A stretch of 64,000 nucleotides of DNA, from assembly GCF_964340395.1 (NCBI RefSeq), contig NC_135560.1, forward strand, positions 11,842,098 to 11,906,097, in the 5' to 3' direction. Shown here piece by piece: positions 1 through 10,994 of the stretch (position 1 is its first letter; the number at the start of each line of letters is the position of its first letter). The notes under the pieces are model-generated. The model worked only from the letters and a program-made list of their open reading frames with translations. It was not told the DNA's origin and did not search any database. Made by a program: the position numbers and the translations under genes. This DNA is from Glandiceps talaboti. Its lineage: Eukaryota; Hemichordata; Enteropneusta; Spengelidae.

Positions 1-608
1 TATTTACCAATTATCATTTAATCATTCAAATTCAAGATTTTACATTGTCAAATAAAACACTCCTCAACAGCAAAAAAACAACCACTCAAAGGTTGGTTGA
101 CTGAGATATTGAATCTTATCGCAAGTTAAATAAATTATGCATTGGATAGTTCCTTCCACTTCATTCCTTAATATCTGACTGCGTCATCTCACTGGAGATC
201 CTGAAAATACCAGTAATTAAGTTGTTCAATGTGCAGTACAATGTTTATACAACATTTGTTTGGTTACTTGTTAGTGGGCCAGTTAGTAGCCACTAGAGTT
301 CAATGTGGGAATTTAATATGAAGACACAAGTATCTGGGATCAGGTATCGATAATCTGAACGGTAGCAAGGTGTCAATCTGAGATTTAGCCAAGTGGATCA
401 GTATCTATCAGGATGTAATCCGTGCTTTAGCTGGGTGGATCAACATGAAAGCATATCATATGTGGATCAATGTAATAATAAAACTGGCACTGTGCAGGAA
501 AAGAAAGACATGGAAATCCCCTTTCTACATCAACCATTTTAAATTTATATTTTTGCGAGTATAGTCTTTTATACATTCACAGAACTTCTTTTCTGCATGA
601 ACATCATG
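1..608. other. HAX1 3' flank / probable 3' UTR
   Basis: AT-rich sequence downstream of the HAX1 stop on the minus strand. It probably holds the 3' UTR, but I see no clean canonical poly(A) signal in the correct orientation. No coding potential is seen. Confidence 0.4.
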
Positions 609-1070
609 TCACCTCCCAAATAATTTGTCAAATATAGATTTGGAACCATCAGGGATTGTTGGTTCTCTGACTGCATCATGTCTAGGTGTAATTAGTACAG
701 GTAAATCTTGTGATTCTGGTGAACTGATGCTAGGTTGTTGAATTCCATCCCGGTCTGTGGTAGTTACAGTAGTTTCAACGTTACCATGTTCATCTTTCAC
801 AGTTCGTCTCTCCTCCACACTCTGTAAAAATACAACAACAAAATAATGGCTTCCTTTCCAAGACTGTGCTACAAATGCAGAGATTGTTTAAATATGAACA
901 ACTTTCAATTCCTCAAATATGAACAGACATGAAATCAACAGTGTCATCTTGTCTAGTGTTATATTTCATAATAACCTCTCAATCTGTATTAGCAACAGAG
1001 TCTGTACCTTTCTACACGTCTAAGTTCTAAAATAGTGCAAAAAATTCAAGTTGGATAATAGTGATACTTC

Positions 1071-1113
<43 letters not shown>

Positions 1114-2734
1114 TTGGTTTATGGTCAACGTCAATTAACTGTGACTACTTTCTCAACATCACACATTAAATATTCTTTTACATGTAAAGAGACAAATCAA
1201 TAAGTTACATCCATGCAATGGGTTAGGTCTCGCTAGCTTTATCTTGGAAGTTGGTCACAATGTTCTACACTACAGAGTTCCACAGCAATGTCATTTGAAT
1301 GCACATACTCATGGTCTACAAATATAACTACCATGATTACACTGATTTGAATTATCAAAGTTGAAATCAATATCTCCTAGCACATCTTACTCACCCCATC
1401 AGGTTTTCTTACAGTTGTCACAGACATACTACGAAAAAAGGACTTTCTTTGAGGAGTTGATGGTCTTACATTTTCATGGTCATCATGTCTACCTGGTAAT
1501 ATTACATCAATGTTTCCAGACGAAATAGCATCATCTAAATCTGAAATAAGGAAAGCATTAAAGGTAGAAGTTGACTACTCAGTAACTTTGCAATACAGTT
1601 CACTCAATAAACCCAGATGAGAGAAATAAACAAGACTCTACTATGTACAACCCAAGTTGAACAAAAAATATGCAATATGTACTCTGGTCATCCTACGTCA
1701 CGACAACGTATGTCTATGTAACAGTAAACTGGTTTTGCTGTGTTCAAAATATGAGTCAAAACATTCAAAACAGCCATTTAATACTTTCCCCACTTTTTCT
1801 TTGATATTACTGGTGCTAGTATAATTGTGCTATTCTCCAATATTTTTCTTAATTCAGTTGGACAATACTCATGACCTTAGGGTTGTCACTATTTGTCTAG
1901 TGACTCTTAGTGACAAAGGCCCCTTAGGTCACTCATTTTTTCCTTGGCTGAAAGAAGAAAATTATTGTGGAACAACATCTAATTATTTGTATTATTAACG
2001 AGGATCCATTTCTTTGTCAATATATGGTCAGAGGGACTCCATCAACTCTCTTGGAAATGTTGCCAAGTTTGTCAAAATTATCAAACATGTTTGCCTTGAA
2101 AGAGTTCAAAAGTACAAGACTTAAACTATACAGGCATAATGGATTTGAGGTACCTGTTTTCTATGTGTTTTGAATTGCAGTTTACCTTCAAACTGAAGAA
2201 ATGGTGTTGTGGAAGTAAAATGAGAGTTTGTGTATTTTCACCACCACTCTCTATGACTCTATAAAGTTATGTCTCTTTACTCAAGAACTTGCATATGTAA
2301 ATGAGATTTTCTTTCAAACGAACATAGCCACTATCCCATGAAGATGACTTATCGCATTTTCTCAGTCTACATGATTTGGTGAATCTGGGGGCAAAACGGT
2401 AAGTTTTCTTCACAAACTAGCATTAAATAATTATTTTTGTCATACAATGAGAACTTTTTAGAAATCTACACGAGTGATCAACTCACCTTTATCTTTCTTT
2501 TCATTTGATGGTTGTGTTGACCTTGGCAACCTGTATGGCCAGTTAAATTGCCACTCTTTAAACAATGGCTACAAATGATAAAAGGAATGTAGTATCTTGT
2601 AACATCTACTAATCAATTTTTTATAATCTTGGATTCATGGATTACTAGATCTCCATAAAGTGTCATGTACACAGACTATCAGATTTTGACTAGTTCACAT
2701 AGACATATACTGACAACAACAACAACCACCACAA

Positions 2735-2803
<69 letters not shown>

Positions 2804-4946
2804 CAGGCTTGCCAAGTGGAAGATGTTTACGCATGATCATTGAAAGTTGGGCAATACTGCAAATGTTATAACATTAGATGCCCACTGTTGCAATAGTAAC
2901 ATTCTACAGTGTTTTAGCCCAATATCCTAACCTATGCTCATAAAATTTCACACAAACAACCCAAGCCTTCATTTTTTATATCAAAATAGCTGCTGTTCAT
3001 TTCAACACAAAAACACTAAGGATTACTTCATTTTCCCTTCTCTGATTTCAGTAAAGATGGAGATCAGGCACAGAGCTCAGCTGCAAGCCATCTCTTTCCA
3101 AATCATTATGCATTTATGACAATACAAACTATGCTTTTATTCCCCTATTAATCACAAAATATTCAATAATGTACTAACAATTGCTATACTCACACTTTGA
3201 CCATCAAATGGTTTTGTCCTAGTTTCACTTTCTGCATGATTATCTTGAGTTGGTTTCTTTAACATTTCATCCCTTAGAGAGCCAGATTTCTTCTCTGTCT
3301 TTGGCCCCTCTATTGATGGTATGTCTGAAAAAGATGAAAGAAATAGAATGATAGATAATTAGTTGCTATCATTTGCAAAAAGTGTTGTTATTTGGAATAT
3401 TCCTTATAACCAGAACAGAAAATATCATGCCTCATGATGTACAAGGAAGTTTATCCAGCAATATACAATGACAGGTGTTGCGATATCATATGCTGAGTCA
3501 CAGCATACCCCTCACATGAAAAATGCCAATGAGGATATAAGGAAAGCGACAGCATATCTGACAGTCAAGTGACATCCCTGCAGACTCTAACCAACAAACT
3601 CTGTAACTCTGTATTGAACAGTGTTTTTGAAAATCAACTATGTACATGTAACTGGAAATAGTAATCAGACAAGCATATGTTATCTATATGACTCCATGCT
3701 GGGGCTCAGTGTATTGGAAATACACCATTAATGTTGCATCATACACATGTACATTATTCTTGAATTAAACTGAAATTCATGGTTAAGTCAGATCTGTCAA
3801 CACTAGCAATATTTTATATTTTAATAGCATTCTTACCTTTACTTGTTGTTGTTGTTGTTGTTTTTGTTTTTAAAGTATATTTCAGTAGTTTCAACAAAGG
3901 TATGGCATAAACATAATTAGGATGAAATATTGTTTTTATGTTATTGCCACTGTGAATTGAAGGGTATGCCAGAAACATGTCTATTTGAACTTGAAGCCAA
4001 ACAACCATTGTACTTACTCATTGGTGGAAATTCAGCCAGTCCAAAATTTTTAAACATTTCAGTGAAGTGATGTTCAAAATGTTTGAACATTTGTTCAGAT
4101 TCCCGAAAGAAGTCCTGGTGTGAGCCTCCAAATGGATCGCCAGAGAAAATTCCATGACGCTCATCATACTCATCTTCATCATCATCATTTAGATTACCGT
4201 GGAAACCAAATGCTCCAAAATCCTGTTCACCCTCTTCATCATCATCATCATCATCATCACCCCTCCTTCAGCAAATAAAAACAGAAATTACTTATCAGGT
4301 CTTGTCAATATTTCACTTAACTTCCAAGAGCATATTGTGTTGACTCTACCATTGCTTGCCAGTTGGGAACTGCATCTAGACCTTATCTGAAAGTCATTCA
4401 CATACAGCCCTTCCTTTGACCCCCTCCCCCACCTATCGCTCGTCATGATGATTTCACTGAAAATATAAAATCTTAGCTTATTTACAAACCAAACCACACC
4501 ACACATTGGAACTAATAATAAACCCTACATTAAGATTGTAAATTGTAATCATTTGTGGTTTGTTTCATTTTGTGTGTGGCTGCCGGCTGTGACGAGATTA
4601 CTTAGGGTTGGGGAGGGAAAATATGGCAGTACGGGTCATTTTATCTCCGCAAAATTTGCTCAGCACAGTAATGTATAGCTTACATAAGTAACAGTGCTTT
4701 ACAATGTAAGTTTAACGTTATAAAATGCACGTATGGTGGCGATCCGTGTCTCCAGTCTCATACAGTGACACTGACGGATTATTCTGGAACTTGGGAGGAA
4801 GACATACGATCGGACATCATGATGATAAGTAGCTGTTGACATGGTTTTTCAGTCCAGCATTATGCAAACAACGTTAACACTTACCGAGGCGGATTCCTAT
4901 ACCTTGGAAACCCAAAGATGTTGCCAAAGAAGTCATGAAAATTCAT
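609..4946 (-). CDS. HAX1: HCLS1-associated protein X-1 (HAX1) homologue, six exons
   Basis: HAX1 is a mitochondrial/ER-associated anti-apoptotic adaptor, about 279 aa in human. Exons joined here by GT-AG sites with consistent phase are 4885-4946, 4018-4265, 3194-3324, 2487-2568, 1395-1540 and 609-821, giving about 293 aa. The N-terminus MNFHDFFGNIFGFPRYRNPP resembles the HAX1 start (DLFRGFFGFPG). Exon 2 encodes an acidic run of six Asp from a (GAT)n tract, like the acidic box of the family, then a region rich in Phe, His and Glu. Exon 3 has LRDEMLKKP (human LRDSMLKYP). Exon 5 ends SFFRSMSVTTVRKPDG and exon 6 begins SVEERRTVKDEHGNVETTV, matching the diagnostic C-terminal block of human HAX1. 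The start is the first ATG of exon 1. The gene lies head-to-head with the small heat-shock gene. Identity is from remembered family motifs. Confidence 0.93.
1073..1111. repeat. (CA)n microsatellite
   Basis: About 19 CA units in HAX1 intron 5. Confidence 0.95.
2733..2803. repeat. (AC)n microsatellite followed by poly(A)
   Basis: An (AC)n tract of over 20 units runs directly into about 21 A residues, in HAX1 intron 3. Such AC/poly(A) compounds often mark a retroposon tail, but no body is recognisable. Confidence 0.95.
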
Positions 4947-5472
4947 AATTTGTGTAGATACACGTCGGTTTAAATGATACTTTTCGACGATTGTGTAAAG
5001 GTCGTAACACGGTTTAGCCCTGCGCAGAAAAGATTATTCTGTAAGCCAATCAGCGACAAGAATAGTGAGGCAATACCACATCTATTTTTAGAACGGAAGT
5101 AAACAGATGGCGTAGAGCGAGGATTCCCTCTTAGGCTGACGCAATCTCCCGTTCGCTAAATCTACTAAATGATGAATCACCTATAAATCGTCGTGATCGT
5201 GGAAGTTTCTGATTGGACCAATTTGCTTTATATCAACGTGTCCTTATCGATGTACGGCAAACATAAATAGCGATGAAAATGGTACGTTTTGCCATATCAT
5301 CGATTGAACTTGAACAGACAACAGCCACAAGTCAAGTAGCAGTACAGCATTGCCTTCTCTGAGCAGAACTTCACATCCATCGGATAACTGGAAAAAAACA
5401 TATCTACCTCTAAATTTATCTCCGCATTGTCGACTACTTTCATAAATTTGGTGCATCAAAAGAAGAAATATA
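4947..5472. promoter_or_regulatory. Bidirectional promoter interval between HAX1 and the HSP20-domain gene
   Basis: About 526 bp separate the two divergent start codons. At 5202-5209 there is GAAGTTTC, an inverted pair of heat-shock-element half-sites (GAAnnTTC), followed at 5211-5215 by ATTGG (inverted CCAAT box). A shared stress-responsive promoter is inferred. The motif is short and could be chance. Confidence 0.45.
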
Positions 5473-7925
5473 ATGGCAGCAACAAAATTACTCTTGTTCT
5501 GTGCAGTAGCCGCATTTATGTGGCAGGACGCTCTCGCATTGCGTGTACAACTCGGAAACAAAAGGTAGATGAACAAATCTCACAATTTCCCACTGACTAT
5601 ATGTTTTAAGATAAAGTCCAGATTTCTTATGTATATTGTACATTATGTGATGGATGTAATTTTTCGGTTGGTTGGTTGGTTGGTTGGTTGGTTGGTTGGT
5701 TGATCGAGAGGAGAGCAAGGAAGTTGACTTGTCAAATAGAGAAAAAAATATTTAAATTTCTTTTCTTCTTCTACTCTTCTAATCATTGTCGAAAATATTT
5801 ATGTGTCCCTGATAAAAAATACGGATTGCGTGCTATAAAATTGAGCATGTAAACAAATATCTAAAAAATATTGTTTTGTTTGTCATCTATCTTTACAGAC
5901 CTGGGTCATCGGATTTATGGAACTTCCAACCACTACGTCATGACCTGTCGTGGAATAGAATGTTTTGGGATAACTGGAAAGATCCGTTTGTTTCCAATTT
6001 CTTTGATGACGTCTTTGGACAGACTCCTAGGTTGTATCATTCTTTACTACCACATGTACGGCATGATTGCAGTACCAATGACTTCCCTGATCATAACCCT
6101 GCCCGGAGAAATCTAGATAACGGTAAAACCCGTGAGCATGACACAGGTCAACCAGGTCACAATAATGGTGACGATCATCAAGATCATCGCCATGACAACA
6201 ACTGCATCAGACGACAACAAGTTGAGGATGAAGCGGTAAATCAAGAAAGACAGTTTCGGACTGAAAAACAACGGCAAGCTGAAATATCTAGATGTCAGGA
6301 ACTAGAAAGATTGAAACAAGATAATGAACGAAGACAAAAACAGTTGGAAAATGAAAGACAACAGTTGCTACGACAACAACAACACATTGAAAAAGAAATG
6401 AGACAAAGGGATGGTGTACAACATCAACAAAAACTCCAACTTGAAAGACAACATCAAGAAGAATTGAGAAGACAGGGAGAAGCTCAGAAATTATATCAAC
6501 AAAACAAGGAAAGAGAAAGACAGAGAGAAATAGAACTTCAAAGACAGCGTCAAGAAGAGTTAAACAGGCAGAGAGAAGCTGAGAAGCTTTATCGGGAACA
6601 ACAACAAAACAAGGAAAGGGAAAGGCTGAGAGAAATTGAACTTCAAAGACAGCGTCAAGAAGAGTTAAACAGGCAGAGAGAAGCCGAGAAACTATATCGG
6701 GAACAGCAACAAAACAAAGAAAGAGAAAGACAGAGAGAACTTGAACTTCAAAGACAACGAGAACAGGTGAGTTTTATCATTTTGGAAAATTCTATCATTA
6801 TGTTATCAGAAATGATTCAAATATGCTTTATTCTTCCAAAACAAAATACTGTTTAATGATTGTTACACATCTAAATGTAATGGTTTGAAGATATAGCAAA
6901 GTGAAAACAATCTTTTGTATGTTGTGCACCGAGCTGCACGACAGAGTGGTGTTTACACTTTATACCCACAGATTCAGGATTCTAGTACCCTTATTGTCTG
7001 AAACCAATTTACATATCAAGACAGAGTCTTAGAAAGAAGATTAAAATTTAGGTTGTGAAAAATAGTTGTCTGGCAGAGCTTTAGAAAATGTTTGTCCAGA
7101 ACAAAAGGATAATCCTATGTAATCCTTATGGCTCCATTGATAAGATACATGTAACACGAATGCATGAACCCAGGATTGAAACCCTGGCCTTTAAGTAAAT
7201 CTCTCCCAGAAATACTGAAGGATATGCATGTAACTGGTTAGAGCTGAGTATAGAAAGAACAGTGGAAACAGGCCGAGGCCTAGATTCTGAATCACTCCAG
7301 TTGCTAAATATATTCATGGTGTACTAATCTCACTGAAATCTTTTGCTTACAGCATGACAGACTGAAACAGGAAATAAGAGGAGAGAAGCAGAACTCACAT
7401 CAATCAAGAAATCAACACTGGAAAAGTCAAGATAACCAACATCACAGAAACCGACCCACTGGGAAAACAGTTGAGATATTCTCCCTAATAGTTAAAGATT
7501 ACGACCCAGAAGATTTCAGAATTTCGACCCGTGGAAACTTTCTAAAGCTGAGTGGAATGCATGTATGTAGATGTAACGAAAACTGCTTTGAGAGAGAATT
7601 TGAACGTAAAGTTGCCATCCCAAGAGGTGTTGATACACAGAGTTTATCAGCAACATACAATAGAGATGGCGTCTTGAGGATTGAAGGAGTACAGTATCGC
7701 TACGATGTACCTCAGGTAGACACCAACGTTCAAGTTCATGGTTTGGGACTTGTCCGGAACACTGCCCCTGTTTGTAATAATTTAAAATCTGGAATAAAAT
7801 TGAAGAAGTTGAATAAGAACACAGGAGAGGTTTTTGATGACATCCCTATGGCAACAAGTAGGACACCACAGTTTGAGAACGAAATTGATAATGATGGTGT
7901 AACCATAGAAACAGACGAGTACTGA
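5473..7925 (+). CDS. Secreted-looking alpha-crystallin/HSP20-domain protein with long Q/R/E coiled coil
   Basis: Exons are 5473-5564, 5899-6766 and 7353-7925 (phases 2, 0), giving 510 aa. Residues 1-22 (MAATKLLLFCAVAAFMWQDALA) form a signal-peptide-like hydrophobic N-terminus. Residues about 32-80 hold aromatic blocks (LWNFQPLRHDLSWNRMFWDNW) like the N-terminal arm of small heat-shock proteins. Residues about 137-330 form a charged Gln/Arg/Glu coiled coil with imperfect repeats of about 36 residues. Residues about 357-437 are an alpha-crystallin domain: VEIFSLIVKDYDPEDFRIST, FLKLSG, FEREFERKVAIPRGVD and NRDGVLRIEG match the ACD beta-strands and the final G-V-L motif. Three Cys in a CxCxxxC pattern sit inside the ACD. 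The tail is acidic. AATAAA near 8472 is a likely poly(A) signal. Typical animal sHSPs are about 150-220 aa, cytosolic and lack both the signal peptide and the coiled coil. Domain call is strong; secretion is inferred. Confidence 0.88.
5666..5702. repeat. (GGTT)n microsatellite
   Basis: About nine GGTT units in intron 1 of the HSP20-domain gene. Confidence 0.9.
6480..6766 (+). repeat. Internal coding repeat (~108-bp period, ~36 aa) in the coiled coil
   Basis: The block containing RQRQEELNRQREAEKLYREQ and QQNKERER occurs about two and a half times in tandem in exon 2, with few substitutions, then runs to the donor at 6767. Indicates recent repeat expansion of the coiled coil. Confidence 0.85.
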
Positions 7926-8490
7926 TTCTCACATATTACGGACAGCACCTCATCAACTCTACACTCCCACTGCCTTGTTGGCAATACTCTCATTATGTAT
8001 TTACAGAAATTTGATTTTTGGACAGTGAAATAATCACTTTGGAATGGCAAATTTGAACAATATCAAATCCATTCACTATGGGCCTCAATTATGCAATTTG
8101 ACTTTTATTGAATAACTTTTCACTATTCAAGGATAACACAGATTGAAATGAGACAAATGTAGCATTAATTTATTTTCATTTGAAGTGATTCGAGAAGTTT
8201 AATTTTTAGTAATCCACTGATTTTGTTAAGTTCATTAATTTATTGATTCTCCACTTTCAGAAAGGATTACCCTCAAAGTTACACCTTGGCTTTATTTCGC
8301 CACAAAAAATTTAATCAATTTTTATTTGAAGAGTAACTTAAAATGTGTATTCATGTTTCAAAGTAAGAGTTATTTCATTTTTTTAAATGTTTGTTCTTAG
8401 AGCTTGTAAAAACGATAAATAACTTGTATCATGTTTAAACTACTTTTGATACTTTTTCATATTTATGAAAACAATAAAGCCGAGAAATTT
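7926..8490 (+). other. 3' UTR of the HSP20-domain gene
   Basis: AT-rich, non-coding, ending at an AATAAA-type signal around 8472. The transcript end just after it is inferred. Confidence 0.6.
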
Positions 8491-8552
8491 CACAAATTTG
8501 AATTCTTTGTGTCTGCACTTTGATTACGGTATTTCACTGTCAAGTATTTGAC

Positions 8553-8781
8553 CAGTCACTAGTGAGCTAAAATTCTATGATTGAAGGATGGTAATGTGAA
8601 ATAATGGAATTGTTAGGTACGTACGAATATTCAAAACATAATATCACGGTGATTGCACTGAAAAACGTTCTCAAGTGCAAACATAGGTATTGTTCGAATA
8701 TTCGTAAACACCTATTACATGTAATGTCATTATTTTGTATCCTGACCATCCCTGAATAGAATATTAGCTCACAAGTGACTG
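8553..8781. mobile_element. MITE-like inverted-repeat element (229 bp)
   Basis: The left end CAGTCACTAGTGAGCTAA and the complement of the right end CAGTCACTTGTGAGCTAA pair. Similarity continues inward through TTCTAT, GGATGGT and GAATATTC, so most of the element folds into one long imperfect hairpin. No ORF. No clear target duplication seen. Confidence 0.75.
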
Positions 8782-9575
8782 TGTACAATACATACATGTA
8801 CTATGCAGTGGCAATAAATTCTCTACATTCTTGCAAACTGTTGCATGTTTTCCACAGATGCAAATGGTGCATCTCAGATGGTGCTGTAAAGAGAACTACT
8901 ATGACGTTTATGCTGATTCCCCATTGATGAATTAGACTACCTAAGTTTGTCATACAAATCACAATTATTCAGAAATTTAAGACCTGCCATATTAACATGG
9001 AAAACCATAAGTACACATAAAGATGTCATTTTCTTCTTATTTGTGCATTTTTAAATGAAATTAAAAGATGAATGAATTGTCAAATTTTGCATGCATCACA
9101 AAGAGTTCAGTTATGCATGATGAATTAACACATTAATAAGATCTCAATACACTATAAGTGTTACCGAGTTGCAAATCTGTTATGAGGAGAGTCCGAGCAC
9201 GAAGTGAAATACTGTTTCACAAGAGCATAAAAAAGTAACAGAAATTTAGTGATGAAACCACATCCCATGCATCTCAGTTAAATAAAGTAGTCATTCATTT
9301 TGTTATTATTTATATGTTTATTTAAGGTTGATTTCACAATGCCATTTCTTTAGACTGTTTTCAATACAAAAAGACAACAACACTTTACAACTATCTGGTG
9401 GTTAAGACCTCTCACAGAATAGGTACCGTACAAACCAGTTTGTAATTACAATTCATAAGGTATTCAAGTTGTACAAGCTGAGTTTGTATGTTTGTAGGGT
9501 ACCGGGGTAACTCTTTATGCATGTACTTTTTAGTATTTACATATTCAAACCATTGCTTACATTTGGTAATAGACC

Positions 9576-9729
9576 TGTAGACTTGAGAACGGCTATCACT
9601 ATTCTATTCCGTTATCCTAACTGACAGCTGCTGTCCTAACCGACATTTTGACAAATCAATGGAGCAAAAAATTCAAAATGTCAGTCAGGATAGTGGAATA
9701 GTGTAGTGATATCCGTTCTCAAGTCTACA
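9576..9729. mobile_element. MITE-like inverted-repeat element (154 bp)
   Basis: Terminal arms start TGTAGACTTGAGAACGG on both strands and continue imperfectly through TATCACTA, CTATTCC and TATCC to a short centre near 9640-9675. Non-coding foldback element. Confidence 0.75.
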
Positions 9730-10994
9730 AGTAGGCTAATATGGTAAAGTTTAAATCTAGTATTCCTCCATGAAACACATAAAATGTAGAGGAAACCTCT
9801 AAAATTATGCCATCAACTGTGCTAACGATGCCAGAAGACAAATTCCAATGCCTTCGAAGGTATGAATTCAAATATGTAATAAAATTGAGGTTTTTATATC
9901 CAGGTGAAATTGTTACAAACTCAGCTTGTGCCACTTCTAAATATAGTAGAACCAGTAGAACTGAACAGAGTAAAATGCATTTATACAACCCAATTATCCC
10001 TGTCTGCATGTATGCTTCCATGATTTCATATCAATAGATAAACACTGCTCTAACTTGTATAGAATGCTGCTATCTTTGGTATCCATGACAACTATTAGAG
10101 AACAGCGCCCTCAACTGACTCTGTATTGACAGGATGAGGATCTTGGCAACAGAACACTTTCCATTTTGACACCTGTTAGCAAGACAGATCTTTATTTTTT
10201 TCTACTTTAACATCAAAATGCAGTTAATAAATAACAAGAAAAAAGAAGAAACTGACAAAAACTGAAACGAAATGTTAAAGTTCCAATGTTAATTAGTGTT
10301 TTAAATGAAAAGGTTGACATGATATACTGTACTGCAGACACGAAATGGCTGTTTATTTGCTTAATTCTGTACCATTCTCACCAAACAAATAGTTCTAAGT
10401 TTAAAAGTCTTTAAGCCAGTTCAGTCATCCAGTGTGGGAAAGTCTTCTCGCCGACAATTATTGCAATCTCTGGAATTTCTAAGTTTTTTGATTATTTCAC
10501 AATATATACAGTAACTCCAGCACCTTTCAAACTGTTGTAAATTAAATTTTAAGTAAGCAGTTACTGTACTTTTTGGAGATGGCTGCTTTTCAATTCTTAA
10601 ATTCTACTTTCTATATAAATTTGTTCTACATGATACTGGCCCATGATAGCGTTTTTTTGAAATATTACACCATATATGAGTGGTGTAGCTATATCACTAA
10701 AGACAAAGTTCTTCATGAACGTTTTGACATGATTTATATTTGATAAATTTTTCTACCTGTAGGACAGTTACCAAACCACTTAGCTTGCTGATGATATGGT
10801 AATGACAGAACCCCTCAGTTTGCTAATAATAGCAAATAAACCACCCAGCTTACTGATGACAGTAACTAAACCACTCAGTTTGCCGAGATGAGCAATTCAA
10901 CCTCTGAGCTCACTACTAATGTCAGCAGTGCTACCTCTTATATGAAATGTTTAACAGTTGTGCTTTTCATGGTGATCGTTTAGAATTGTAAAAT
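9730..10994. other. Interval between hairpin element and PRCC stop; PRCC 3' UTR side
   Basis: Non-coding. TTTATT near 10191 is AATAAA on the minus strand and is a plausible PRCC poly(A) signal, about 800 bp past the stop. A weakly periodic stretch at about 10770-10930 repeats 'accactcagtttgctgatga'-like words. Confidence 0.45.

Noticed and set aside
5244-5576. 110-codon minus-strand ORF over the sHSP promoter and first exon
   Set aside because: Antisense to the signal-peptide exon, without motif or splice support.
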